DNA from: Pseudoduganella armeniaca
GTDB lineage: Bacteria > Pseudomonadota > Gammaproteobacteria > Burkholderiales > Burkholderiaceae_D
Direction: 5' to 3'
NCBI RefSeq assembly: GCF_003028855.1
Contig: NZ_CP028324.1
Coordinates: 5,332,001-5,396,000, forward strand
Length of the DNA stretch: 64,000 bases
Shown: piece by piece, positions 53,391 to 64,000 of the stretch
Numbering within the stretch: position 1 is the first letter of the stretch
Layout of the letters: the number at the start of each line of letters is the position of its first letter
Translations under genes and position numbers: made by a program
The notes under the pieces: generated by a model
Told to the model about the DNA's origin: nothing
The model's database searches: none
The model's input: only the letters and a program-made list of their open reading frames with translations

Positions 53391-53404
53391 TGAAACCGTT
53401 TTCA
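53391..53404. promoter_or_regulatory. LacI-type operator 3 (TonB receptor)
   Basis: TGAAACCGTTTTCA begins exactly 21 bp after operator 2. It overlaps the last base of the -10 box and the predicted transcription start (near 53397). Confidence 0.8.
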
Positions 53405-53433
53405 TGGTAGCCAAGTTAGAATGTTGATGTCAA
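53404..53433 (-). promoter_or_regulatory. Promoter of the TonB-receptor gene
   Basis: Read on the minus strand: TTGACA (53433-53428), 18-nt spacer, TACCAT (53409-53404). Leader about 110 nt, containing all three operators. Confidence 0.6.
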
Positions 53434-53497
53434 TTTAAAAATGTCGGGAAACCACTTTGTTTAGTGCATGAGTGTGGGCTGGCGGCAACAGCCGAGC

Positions 53498-53538
53498 CCG
53501 TGTCCCACCGCGGGGTCAGGCACCAAAACGGGACACGA
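53498..53538. repeat. Intergenic repeat, family B
   Basis: CCCGTGTCCCACCGCGGGG...AACGGGACACG. Outer arms CGTGTCCC (53499-53506) and GGGACACG (53530-53537) pair perfectly. It stands immediately before the halogenase gene. Confidence 0.85.
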
Positions 53539-53569
53539 GCCCGACAATAGAACCTGGAGGAGACAAACC

Positions 53570-55144
53570 TTGCAACCTGTACGCAATATCCTGATCGTCG
53601 GCGGCGGCACCGCCGGCTGGCTGGCCGCGGGCTTCCTGGCCAAGACCCTGGGCACCCAGGGCGGCGGCATCGCCATCACGCTGGTCGAATCGAAGGACAT
53701 CGGCATCATCGGCGTCGGCGAAGGCACCTTCCCTTCGATCCGCGGCACCTTGTCGGTGCTGGGCATCGACGAAGGCCGCTTCATTCGCGAATGCAGCGCC
53801 ACCTTCAAGCAGGGCGTGCGCTTCAACCACTGGGTGCGCGCCCCGGGCACGCAGGGCGCCGACCATTACTTCCATCCGTTCAGCCAGCCCAGCCAGCGCC
53901 CCGGCGGGCCGGAGCTGCTGCCTTACTGGCTGCTCGGCGCGGCCGGAGCGGACGTGCCGTTCGCCGCCGCCGTGACGATGCAGAAGCACGTCGCCGACAT
54001 GTCCCATGGCCCGAAGCGCATCGGCGACGCCGACTTCATGGGCCCTCTGAATTACGCCTACCATTTCGACGCCGGCGCGTTCGCCACGCTGCTGGCCAGC
54101 CATGCGCAGACGCTGGGCGTGCGCCGCGTCGAGGGCACCGTCGACCAGGTCAAGCTCGATGACGCGGGCGCCATCGCATCGGTCGTCACGCGCGAGGCCG
54201 GTGAATTGACGGCCGCCCTGTTCATCGACTGCACGGGCTTTCGGGCGCGCCTGATCGGCGAGGCGCTGGGATCGCCCTTCAGGAACATCAACGACACCCT
54301 ATTCGTCGACCGCGCGCTGGCGATGCAGGTGCCGTACCAGCGGCCCGATGCTCCGATCCCGTCGTACACGATCTCCACCGCGCACGAGGCGGGATGGACC
54401 TGGGACATCGGCCTGCACGAGCGCCGTGGCATCGGTTACGTCTATTCCAGCCGCCATACCAGCGACGACCGCGCCGACCAGCTGCTGCGCCAGTACATCG
54501 GCCCGGCCAGCGACGGCCGCGAGCCGCGCCTGTTGAAGCTGAACGTGGGCTACCGCGAGACCCAATGGGTCAAGAACTGCGTGGCGATCGGCCTCGCCGG
54601 CGGCTTCCTGGAACCGCTGGAGTCGTCCGGCATCGGCCTGATCGAGGCGGCCACCTATCTGGTCAGCTACCTGTTCCCCTACGACGGCAACCTGGCGCCG
54701 GCCGCCAAGCTGTTCAACGCCCAGATGAAGGCTCGCTACGAGCGCATCGTCGATTTCGTCAAGATGCACTACTGCCTGACGCAACGTACCGACAACGCGT
54801 TCTGGATCGAGAACGCGCATGCCTCGACGATACCCGAGTCGCTGCGCGAGCAACTGGCCATGTGGCGGGCGCGGGCGCCGCATCGACTGGACTTCGTCAC
54901 CGATATCGAGATGTACCCGCCTTCGAGCTGGCAGTATGTGCTGTACGGGATGGAGTTCCCGACCCGGCAGATGGCGCATCGCGCCGCGCTGCCGGAGGTG
55001 GCGGCGGCACGACGCGAGTTCCAGACGATCGCGCAACTGTCGCAGCACGCACTGGCCGACCTGCCAACGCATCGGGCACTGGTAGAGTACTACCGGCAGG
55101 GTGGCGCGAAGGCTGCCGCGCCGGTGCGGCGCCTGTACGTCTGA
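53570..55144 (+). CDS. Tryptophan-halogenase-like flavoprotein
   Basis: A 524-residue FAD-dependent halogenase-fold protein. GGGTAGW (11-17) is the FAD loop. Lys80 (ATFKQG) corresponds to the catalytic Lys79 of PrnA/RebH, and the Glu in FLEPLESSGI is present. The halogenase marker WxWxIP reads WTWDIG, so Pro is replaced. Such genes are common in TonB-receptor sugar loci, where their role is unclear. The TTG start at 53570 is chosen from GGAGGAGA (53556-53563); upstream frame would translate repeat DNA. No flavin reductase lies nearby. Confidence 0.88.
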   Translation: MQPVRNILIVGGGTAGWLAAGFLAKTLGTQGGGIAITLVESKDIGIIGVGEGTFPSIRGTLSVLGIDEGRFIRECSATFKQGVRFNHWVRAPGTQGADHYFHPFSQPSQRPGGPELLPYWLLGAAGADVPFAAAVTMQKHVADMSHGPKRIGDADFMGPLNYAYHFDAGAFATLLASHAQTLGVRRVEGTVDQVKLDDAGAIASVVTREAGELTAALFIDCTGFRARLIGEALGSPFRNINDTLFVDRALAMQVPYQRPDAPIPSYTISTAHEAGWTWDIGLHERRGIGYVYSSRHTSDDRADQLLRQYIGPASDGREPRLLKLNVGYRETQWVKNCVAIGLAGGFLEPLESSGIGLIEAATYLVSYLFPYDGNLAPAAKLFNAQMKARYERIVDFVKMHYCLTQRTDNAFWIENAHASTIPESLREQLAMWRARAPHRLDFVTDIEMYPPSSWQYVLYGMEFPTRQMAHRAALPEVAAARREFQTIAQLSQHALADLPTHRALVEYYRQGGAKAAAPVRRLYV

Positions 55145-55206
55145 CGGTACCGGAGCGCGCATATGCTAACCTTCGCCGGACCATCTTCCAGACACCGTAC
55201 AAGAAC

Positions 55207-56235
55207 TTGAGCTCAGACGACCACACCAACCCGACCACGCTGCTCGACGTCGCCCGCGCCGCGGGCGTCTCGGCCAGCACCGTGTCGCGCATCCTCAACG
55301 GGACCGCCCGCGTGGCGGACGACAAACGCAAGGCCGTGCTGGCGGCCATCGAGCAGATGAACTTCGCGCCGAACCAGATGGCGCGCAGCCTGAAAAAAGG
55401 CAGCACGATGACGATCGGGATCGTCGTGCAGGACATCAGCTCGCCCTTCTTCGACGAGACCTTGCGCGGTGTCGACGACGCCCTGAAGGGCACCGGCTAC
55501 ACCAGCGTCATCGTCAGCGGCCACTGGAACGCGGACGAGGAATCGGACCGCATCCGCCTGCTGCTGGCGCGCAAGGTGGATGGCATCATCCTGCTGACGG
55601 GCCGCATCCCGGACGAGCGGGTGCTGCAGTTCTCCAATCACCGCCCGATCGTCGCCACGGGCCGCGCGCTGCGCACCGCGAACGCCATCGGCTTCAAGGT
55701 GGACAACGAGCATGGCGCCTGGCTGGCCACGCGTCACCTGCTGGAGCTGGGCCACCGCCGCATCGTCTTCATCACGGGACCGGCCAGCAGCAGCGATGCC
55801 AACGAACGCCTGGCCGGCTACCGTCGCGCGATGGCGGAAGCCGACGTCGCGGTCGACCCGCAGCTGGTCGTCGAAGGCGATTTCCACGAACCGAGCGGCC
55901 TGGCCGCCATCAACCGGCTGCTGGAGCGCGACGTACCGTTCACGGCGGTGTTCGCGGCCAACGACCTGTCGGCCTACGGCGCCCGGCTGGCCCTCTACCG
56001 CAAGGGCATCCGCGTGCCGGAAGACGTGTCGCTGGTCGGCTTCGACGATTTGCCGGGTTCCTCCTACACGGCGCCGCCGATGACCACCGTGCGCCAGCCG
56101 CTGTATGACCTGGGCAAGGCCGCCACCAACGCGCTGCTGTCGCTGATGGGGCGCGAGGCGTTCGACGAGGGCGTGGCGCCGGTGGAACTGATCGTGCGGG
56201 AAACTACGGCGCCAGCAGCGGCCGAAAACCGATGA
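55207..56235 (+). CDS. LacI-family repressor of the sugar locus
   Basis: A 342-residue regulator. The HTH is at 11-60 (TLLDVARAAGVSASTVSRIL, followed by the hinge region FAPNQMARSLKKG). The periplasmic-binding-protein-like effector domain begins IGIVVQDISSPFFDE and ends with SLVGFDDLPGSSYTAPPMTT. It probably binds the TGAAAACG-type operators at the glucosidase and receptor promoters and is released by a sugar. The start is the TTG at 55207: the frame has no ATG nearby upstream, although it is open back through the halogenase antisense-free frame. It follows the halogenase by 62 nt. Confidence 0.92.
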   Translation: MSSDDHTNPTTLLDVARAAGVSASTVSRILNGTARVADDKRKAVLAAIEQMNFAPNQMARSLKKGSTMTIGIVVQDISSPFFDETLRGVDDALKGTGYTSVIVSGHWNADEESDRIRLLLARKVDGIILLTGRIPDERVLQFSNHRPIVATGRALRTANAIGFKVDNEHGAWLATRHLLELGHRRIVFITGPASSSDANERLAGYRRAMAEADVAVDPQLVVEGDFHEPSGLAAINRLLERDVPFTAVFAANDLSAYGARLALYRKGIRVPEDVSLVGFDDLPGSSYTAPPMTTVRQPLYDLGKAATNALLSLMGREAFDEGVAPVELIVRETTAPAAAENR

Positions 56236-56264
56236 CTGTCACCGGTTTTTCTGCAACTTTCCAG

Positions 56265-56286
56265 AATTCCGGGACTGTCCCGGATT
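56265..56286. repeat. Palindrome repeat, family C
   Basis: AATTCCGGGACTGTCCCGGA followed by TT, the third copy, between the convergent LacI and DUF1272 genes. Confidence 0.88.
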
Positions 56287-56290
56287 CTTC

Positions 56291-56599
56291 CTACCTGGCT
56301 TCGGGGTCGATGTGCTTGATCGCCGCGGCAAAGGCCGCGTGCGCGGCCGGGTCCACTGGCCGGTATTTCGGCTCGATGCGCGCGGGGTCGTGACCCAGGT
56401 AGTTGTCGTTCTTCCAGTTGCGTGCTGGCCGGACCGGGCGCGGTACGAAGCCGCCGCCGCAGTTCGGGCAGACGTTTTGCAGCAGGCCGTCCACGCAGTC
56501 GGCGCAGAAGGTGCATTCGTACGAGCAGATGCGGGCATCCGTTGCGGCCGGTGGCAGCGCCTTGTTGCAGTGTTCGCAGGCGGGTCGCAGTTCAAGCAT
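56291..56599 (-). CDS. DUF1272 zinc-binding small protein
   Basis: A 102-residue protein. The first 50 residues hold eight cysteines in a zinc-binding arrangement (ACEHCNKALPP, ICSYECTFCADCVDG, VCPNCGGGF), the DUF1272 signature, followed by a basic tail. Function of the family is unknown. It is divergent from the GlxA-like regulator, 76 bp apart. Confidence 0.9.
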   Translation of the reverse strand: MLELRPACEHCNKALPPAATDARICSYECTFCADCVDGLLQNVCPNCGGGFVPRPVRPARNWKNDNYLGHDPARIEPKYRPVDPAAHAAFAAAIKHIDPEAR

Positions 56600-56675
56600 G
56601 GTTTCTCCTGTCAGATGCGCTCATTCTGCGCCATCGGCGATTGACAGGAATGACAGCGATGGATGAATATCTGCC

Positions 56676-57656
56676 ATGCCCTCCCCCATCGATATCTGGC
56701 TGCTCGTGTTTCCCGGCTTCGTGCTGCTGGACGCGACCGGGCCGCTGCAGGTGTTCGCCAGCGCCAACGACGAGGCGCGCGACGCCGGCCTGCCGCCGCC
56801 CTACCGCATCCACGTGATCGCGCCCGGCGACGGCGCCGTCACGTCGTCGGCCGGGGTGGCGCTGGTGACGGCGCCGCTGCCACGTGCCGGGGTTCGCGGT
56901 GGGACGCTGATCGTTTCCGGTGCCGGCACCGCCGACCTGCCGACTGGCGCCAGCGCCGAGGGACGTGCCCTGCTGCGCTGGGTCGCGCGTGCCGCCGGCC
57001 CGGCCGCACGCTGCTGTTCCGTGTGCACCGGTGCGTTCGTGCTGGCGCGCGCGGGCTTGCTGGACGGGCGCCGCGCCGTCACCCACTGGCAGGACGTGGC
57101 AACGCTGCGGGCCGAGCATCCGGCCATCGACGTGCAGGACGATGCGATCCACGTCCGCGATGGCAAGTTTCACACGTCGGCCGGCATCAGCGCCGGCATG
57201 GACCTGGCGTTAAGCCTGGTGGAGCAGGACCTGGGTCGTGCCGCCGCGCTGGCGGTGGCCCGGCGCATGGTGCTGTTCCTGAAGCGCCCCGGCGGCCAGC
57301 GCCAGTTCAGCGCGGAGCTGCTGGCGCAATCGGCCGAGGATGGGGTGGGCGCGCGGCTGACTGCGTGGCTGCGGCCACGGCTGCAGCAGGTCATCGACGT
57401 GGAGCAGATGGCCTCGGCGTGTGCGCTGTCGGTGCGCACCTTGCACCGGCGCTTGCGCGAGGAGCTGGACGTGACGCCGGCGCAGTTGCTGGCGCAATTG
57501 AGGATGGAACTGGCGTGCCAGTTGCTGGAACGGCCGGGAATGACGGTGAAGCAGGCGGCGCGCCGCAGCGGGCATGGCAGCGAGTACAACCTGCGGCGGG
57601 CGTTCGTGTTGAAGCTGGGAGTGCTGCCCAGTGAGTACCAGGCGCGGTTTGGCTGA
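56676..57656 (+). CDS. GlxA-family transcriptional regulator (DJ-1 + AraC)
   Basis: A 326-residue regulator with an N-terminal DJ-1/PfpI domain (nucleophile-elbow-like CCSVCTGAFVLARAGLLDGR at about 110-130) and a C-terminal AraC HTH pair (VEQMASACALSVRTLHRRLR, then MTVKQAARRSGHGSEYNLRR). Members activate nearby catabolic genes. The target here is uncertain; the divergent DUF1272 gene is a candidate. Confidence 0.9.
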   Translation: MPSPIDIWLLVFPGFVLLDATGPLQVFASANDEARDAGLPPPYRIHVIAPGDGAVTSSAGVALVTAPLPRAGVRGGTLIVSGAGTADLPTGASAEGRALLRWVARAAGPAARCCSVCTGAFVLARAGLLDGRRAVTHWQDVATLRAEHPAIDVQDDAIHVRDGKFHTSAGISAGMDLALSLVEQDLGRAAALAVARRMVLFLKRPGGQRQFSAELLAQSAEDGVGARLTAWLRPRLQQVIDVEQMASACALSVRTLHRRLREELDVTPAQLLAQLRMELACQLLERPGMTVKQAARRSGHGSEYNLRRAFVLKLGVLPSEYQARFG

Positions 57657-57671
57657 GTTGAGGTAACCCCA

Positions 57672-57724
57672 GGGGACAGGCACCGATCTGCGAGCCGAAG
57701 GCTCGCAGATCGGTGCCTGTCCCC
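57672..57724. repeat. Hairpin repeat, family A
   Basis: A perfect 25-bp stem with a GAA loop. Outer arm GGGGACAGGCACC, inner arm GATCTGCGAGCC. It lies between the convergent GlxA-like and lpdA genes. Confidence 0.95.
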
Positions 57725-57733
57725 GTAGGCCTA

Positions 57734-59569
57734 CTAACGCTTGCGCGGCGGCGGCAGGTCCGTGCAGACCCCTTCGTACACCTCGGCGGCCATGCCGATC
57801 GACTCGCCCAAGGTCGGGTGCGGGTGGATCGTCTTGCCGATGTCGGTGCCGTCGCAGCCCATCTCGATGGCCAGCGCGATCTCGCCGATCATGTCGCCCG
57901 CATGGGTGCCGACGATGGTGCCGCCGACGATGCGGTGCGTCTCGGCGTCGAACAGCAGCTTGGTGAAGCCCTCTTCGCGGCCGTTCGCCACGGCGCGGCC
58001 GGAGGCGGCCCACGGGAAGTGGCCCTTCTCGACCTTGATGCCCTTGGCCTTCGCCTCGTCTTCCGTCAGGCCGACCCATGCCACTTCCGGATCGGTGTAG
58101 GCCACCGACGGGATCACCTTGACGTCGAAGTGCGACTTCTGGCCGGCCGCCGCTTCGGCGGCCACGTGGCCCTCATGCACGGCCTTGTGCGCCAGCATCG
58201 GCTGGCCCACCAGGTCGCCGATGGCGAAGATGTGCGGCACGTTGGTGCGCATCTGGCTGTCCACTTCGATGAAGCCGCGGTCGGTGACGCGCACGCCGGC
58301 CTTGTCGGCGGCGATCTTCTTGCCGTTCGGGCTGCGGCCCACGGCCACCAGGACCATGTCGTACAGCTGCGGCTCGGGCGCCGTGGCACCCGCTTCGGCG
58401 GCTTCGAACGTGACCTTGATCCCTTCCGGCAGCGCTTCCACGCCGACGGTCTTGGTCTTGGTCATGACGTTGTCGAAGCGGTGCGCGTTGTACTTCTGCC
58501 AGACCTTGACGGCGTCGCGGTCGGCGCCCTGCATCAGGCCATCCATCATCTCGACCACGTCGATGCGCGCGCCGAAGGTGGAGTAGACCGTCGCCATCTC
58601 CAGGCCGATGATGCCGCCGCCGATGACCAGCATCCGCTTCGGCATGAAGCGCAGTTCCAGCGCACCCGTCGAATCGACGATGCGCGGATCTTCCCGCACG
58701 AACGGCAGCTTCACGACCGAGGAACCGGCCGCGATGATGGCCTGCTTGAACTGCACGACCTTTTTCGTGCCGTCGCCGGCAGTAACTTCGATGTGGTTCG
58801 GGCTGAGGAACTGGCCCACGCCCTGCACCACCTGCACCTTGCGTGCCTTCGCCATGCCCGTCAGGCCGCCCGTCATCTTGTTGATGACGCCTTCCTTGTA
58901 GGCGCGCACTTCGTCGATGTCGATCTCGGGGCGTGCGAACTTGACGCCATGCTTGCCCAGGTGCGCCGTTTCATCCACGACGGAAGCCAGGTGCAGCAGT
59001 GCCTTGGACGGGATGCAGCCCACGTTCAGGCACACGCCGCCCAGGGTGGCGTACCGCTCGACGATGACGGTGTTCATGCCCAGATCGGCCGCGCGGAACG
59101 CGGCGGAGTAGCCGCCCGGACCGCCGCCCAGCACCATCATGTCGCACACGACATCGGCCTGGCCGGCGAACGAGCCGGCGCCGGGCGCCGGTGCGGAGGC
59201 CGGCGTCGATGCCGGTGCCGGCACGGCGGGACCGCCGTACACGGGTGCGGCCTGGCCTGGCGCGGCGCCTTTCTCTTCCGGCTTGGCGACCGGCGCAGCC
59301 GGCGCGCCCGCAGGGGCGGCAGCGGCACCGGCGGCTTCCTCGACCATCAGCAGCAGGCTGCCTTCGGAGACCTTGTCGCCGACCTTGATCTTCAGTTCCT
59401 GCACGACGCCGGCGTGGGTGGACGGAATCTCCATCGACGCCTTGTCCGATTCGACGGTGACGAGCGACTGGTCGACCTTGATCGTGTCGCCCGGCTTGAT
59501 CATCACCTCGATGACTTCCACTTCCTTGAAGTCGCCGATGTTGGGTACCTTCACTTCTACGATGCTCAT
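57734..59569 (-). CDS. lpdA: Dihydrolipoyl dehydrogenase (E3) with N-terminal lipoyl domain
   Basis: A 611-residue E3. Residues 1-77 are a lipoyl domain (Lys43 in the DKAS motif), then an Ala/Pro-rich linker to about 140. The flavoprotein follows, with the redox disulphide GGVCLNVGCIPSK, FAD loop VLGGGPGGYSAAF, NAD loop VIGGGIIGLEMA and the C-terminal catalytic HPHPTLGE. It re-oxidises dihydrolipoamide in pyruvate dehydrogenase. It is the last gene of the operon, with 13 nt between it and aceF; GGAGA precedes the ATG. Hybrid E3 with a lipoyl domain is known in betaproteobacteria and Neisseria. Confidence 0.97.
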   Translation of the reverse strand: MSIVEVKVPNIGDFKEVEVIEVMIKPGDTIKVDQSLVTVESDKASMEIPSTHAGVVQELKIKVGDKVSEGSLLLMVEEAAGAAAAPAGAPAAPVAKPEEKGAAPGQAAPVYGGPAVPAPASTPASAPAPGAGSFAGQADVVCDMMVLGGGPGGYSAAFRAADLGMNTVIVERYATLGGVCLNVGCIPSKALLHLASVVDETAHLGKHGVKFARPEIDIDEVRAYKEGVINKMTGGLTGMAKARKVQVVQGVGQFLSPNHIEVTAGDGTKKVVQFKQAIIAAGSSVVKLPFVREDPRIVDSTGALELRFMPKRMLVIGGGIIGLEMATVYSTFGARIDVVEMMDGLMQGADRDAVKVWQKYNAHRFDNVMTKTKTVGVEALPEGIKVTFEAAEAGATAPEPQLYDMVLVAVGRSPNGKKIAADKAGVRVTDRGFIEVDSQMRTNVPHIFAIGDLVGQPMLAHKAVHEGHVAAEAAAGQKSHFDVKVIPSVAYTDPEVAWVGLTEDEAKAKGIKVEKGHFPWAASGRAVANGREEGFTKLLFDAETHRIVGGTIVGTHAGDMIGEIALAIEMGCDGTDIGKTIHPHPTLGESIGMAAEVYEGVCTDLPPPRKR

Positions 59570-59582
59570 TCGATCGGTCTCC

Positions 59583-61262
59583 TTACAGCAGGATCTTGCG
59601 CATGTCGGCCAGCACGTCGGCCAGGTACACGGCGAAGCGGGCACCGGAGGCACCGTCCACCACGCGGTGGTCGTACGACAGCGACAGCGTCATCATCAGG
59701 CGCGGCGCGAACTGCTTGCCGTCCCACACCGGCTTCATGGAAGCCTTGGACAGGCCCAGGATGGCCACTTCCGGCGCATTGACGATCGGCGTGAAGTGCG
59801 TGCCGCCGATGCCGCCCAGCGACGAGATCGTGAACGTGGCGCCCTGCATGTCGGTCGGTTTCAGCTTGCCTTCGCGCGCCTGCAGCGACAGTTCCGTCAT
59901 CTCCTTGGCGATCTGCGTCACGCTCTTCTGGTCCGCGTTCTTGATGACGGGGACCACCAGGCCGTTCGGCGTATCGGCCGCGAAGCCGATGTTGTAGTAC
60001 TTCTTCAGGATCAGGTTCTCGCCCTTCTCGTCCAGCGACGAGTTGAACGACGGGTACTTCTTCAGCGCCGCGACGGAAGCCTTGATGACGAAGGCCAGCA
60101 TGGTCAGCTTGGTCGCTTCCTTGTTCTTGGCGTTGGCGGCGTTCGATTCGACGCGGAACGCTTCCAGGTCGGTGATGTCGGCATCCTCGAACTGCGTCAC
60201 GTGCGGGATCATGACCCAGTTGCGGTGCAGGTTCGGGCCGGAGATCTTCTTGATGCGCGGCAGCGGCTGCAGTTCCGTCTCGCCGAACTTGGAGAAGTCC
60301 AGCGACGGCCATGGCAGCAGGTTCAGGCCCGCGCCACCGCCGGCCGGGGCCGCGGTCGGTGCGTTCGGCGCGGCGGTGGTGCCGGCCATCACGCCCTTGA
60401 CGAAGTTCTGCACGTCCTGCTGGGTGATGCGGCCTTTCGGACCGGAACCCGGCACGCGGCCCACGTCCACGCCCAGCTCGCGGGCGAACTTGCGCACCGA
60501 CGGCGACGCGTGCGCCAGCTTGCCGGACACGCCCGGGGCGGCTGGAGCGGCAGCGGCAGGCGCGGGCGCCGGGGCAGCGGCGGCAGGCGCCGGAGCCGGC
60601 GCGGCAGCAGCAGCAGGTGCGGGCGCGGCTGCGGCGGGAGCAGCGGCGGGAGCAGGTGCGGGGGCAGCGGCACCGCCGCTCGACTCGACCACCAGCACCA
60701 GCGAACCCTCGGCGACCTTGTCGCCCACCTTGACCTTGATTTCCTTGACCACGCCGTCATGCGACGACGGGATCTCCATCGATGCCTTGTCCGATTCCAC
60801 GGTGATCAGCGACTGGTCCTTCTTGATGGTGTCGCCCACTTTCACCATCACTTCGATCACTTCCACTTCCTTGAAGTCGCCGATGTCCGGCACCTTCACG
60901 TCCACCGGACCGCTGGACCCGGCCGGCGCAGCGGCCGGTGCGGCGGCCGGCGCTGGCGCGGCAGCAGCGGGTGCCGGAGCAGCGGCCGCCGGGGCAGCGG
61001 CTGGCGCCGGCGCAGCGCCGGCACCGTCGGCTTCGACCATCAGCAGCAGCGAACCCTCGGCAACCTTGTCGCCCACCTTGACCTTGATTTCCTTGATGAC
61101 GCCAGCCTGCGACGACGGAATCTCCATCGACGCCTTGTCCGATTCCACGGTGACCAGCGACTGATCGACCTTGATCGTGTCGCCCACCTTGACCATCAGT
61201 TCGATGACTTCGACTTCCTTGAAATCACCGATATCCGGGACTTTGACTTCCACAATGCTCAT
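59583..61262 (-). CDS. aceF: Pyruvate dehydrogenase E2, dihydrolipoamide acetyltransferase
   Basis: A 559-residue E2. Two lipoyl domains (Lys43 and Lys159) are joined by Ala/Pro-rich linkers, then an E1/E3-binding domain (SPSVRKFARELGVDVGRVPG) and the catalytic acetyltransferase ending with YDHRVVDGASGARFA (active-site His and Asp). It forms the core of the complex that makes acetyl-CoA. It begins 21 nt after aceE. The long Ala-Pro linkers (about 80-118 and 200-245) are low-complexity and could be misassembled. Confidence 0.97.
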   Translation of the reverse strand: MSIVEVKVPDIGDFKEVEVIELMVKVGDTIKVDQSLVTVESDKASMEIPSSQAGVIKEIKVKVGDKVAEGSLLLMVEADGAGAAPAPAAAPAAAAPAPAAAAPAPAAAPAAAPAGSSGPVDVKVPDIGDFKEVEVIEVMVKVGDTIKKDQSLITVESDKASMEIPSSHDGVVKEIKVKVGDKVAEGSLVLVVESSGGAAAPAPAPAAAPAAAAPAPAAAAAPAPAPAAAAPAPAPAAAAPAAPGVSGKLAHASPSVRKFARELGVDVGRVPGSGPKGRITQQDVQNFVKGVMAGTTAAPNAPTAAPAGGGAGLNLLPWPSLDFSKFGETELQPLPRIKKISGPNLHRNWVMIPHVTQFEDADITDLEAFRVESNAANAKNKEATKLTMLAFVIKASVAALKKYPSFNSSLDEKGENLILKKYYNIGFAADTPNGLVVPVIKNADQKSVTQIAKEMTELSLQAREGKLKPTDMQGATFTISSLGGIGGTHFTPIVNAPEVAILGLSKASMKPVWDGKQFAPRLMMTLSLSYDHRVVDGASGARFAVYLADVLADMRKILL

Positions 61263-61283
61263 AGCGTTTGCTCCGTATTCTCG

Positions 61284-63980
<2,697 letters not shown>

Positions 63981-64000
63981 GTATCTAGTCTCCTAAGTTT

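Noticed and set aside
53468..53569. N-terminal extension of the halogenase from ATG 53468
   Set aside because: It would translate a family B repeat; GGAGGAGA before the TTG at 53570 and the FAD motif position favour the shorter form.
59139..61262. Possible genuine third lipoyl-protein gene duplication or assembly error
   Set aside because: The similar lipoyl domains of aceF (two) and lpdA (one) are the known architecture of betaproteobacterial pyruvate dehydrogenase.

Overview
The window reads as chromosome of a high-GC betaproteobacterium of the Oxalobacteraceae, most like Massilia, Telluria or Duganella. The basis is recognition, not a search: two PEP-CTERM exosortase substrates, an rpmB-rpmG pair, an aceE-aceF-lpd operon whose Lpd carries its own lipoyl domain, a Caulobacter/Xanthomonas-style TonB-receptor sugar locus with a flavin-dependent halogenase, and families of intergenic palindromes. 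No rRNA, CRISPR array or prophage is visible.

Layout. 1-11.1 kb is housekeeping: the start of a membrane-anchored LtaS-like protein (cut by the left edge), rpmB-rpmG, a PEP-CTERM protein, a fatty-acid desaturase, rsmB-mscS (4-nt overlap) behind purN, a barstar-like protein, a glycine-zipper protein, a spermidine-synthase-like protein followed by a GspE/PilB-type ATPase, and tRNA-Lys(TTT). 11.3-21.2 kb is a type VI secretion effector island: VgrG, an Rhs protein with a 156-residue AT-richer toxin tip, a candidate immunity gene 1 nt downstream, a second immunity-like gene, and a stand-alone PAAR spike. 21.3-35.1 kb carries a second PEP-CTERM protein, membrane proteins, a Yellow/MRJP-like protein, an EamA transporter, PhzF, a lipoprotein phosphoesterase, a BON-domain protein, two secreted metallopeptidases and a chemoreceptor. 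An intact IS1595-family element with 8-bp target duplications sits at 35.26-36.38 kb. 36.4-46.8 kb holds an ABC exporter pair, two LysR genes each divergent from an oxidoreductase, and a NodT-EmrB-EmrA-type tripartite drug pump divergent from its TetR; the emrA-like gene looks frameshifted near its start.

47.2-56.2 kb is a sugar-uptake regulon: GH1 beta-glucosidase, AmpG-like MFS permease, TonB-dependent receptor, tryptophan-halogenase-like flavoprotein and LacI regulator. One operator sits just downstream of a good promoter before the glucosidase, and three more lie at exact 21-bp spacing at the receptor promoter. The same 14-mer recurs inside the glucosidase gene. 56.3-64 kb has a DUF1272 zinc protein divergent from a GlxA-type regulator, then the pyruvate dehydrogenase operon aceE-aceF-lpdA on the minus strand.

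The most interesting items are the LacI operator array with its intragenic copy, the Rhs toxin with two related immunity-like genes, a family of hairpins with constant outer arms and variable but fully paired inner arms, and the emrA frameshift.
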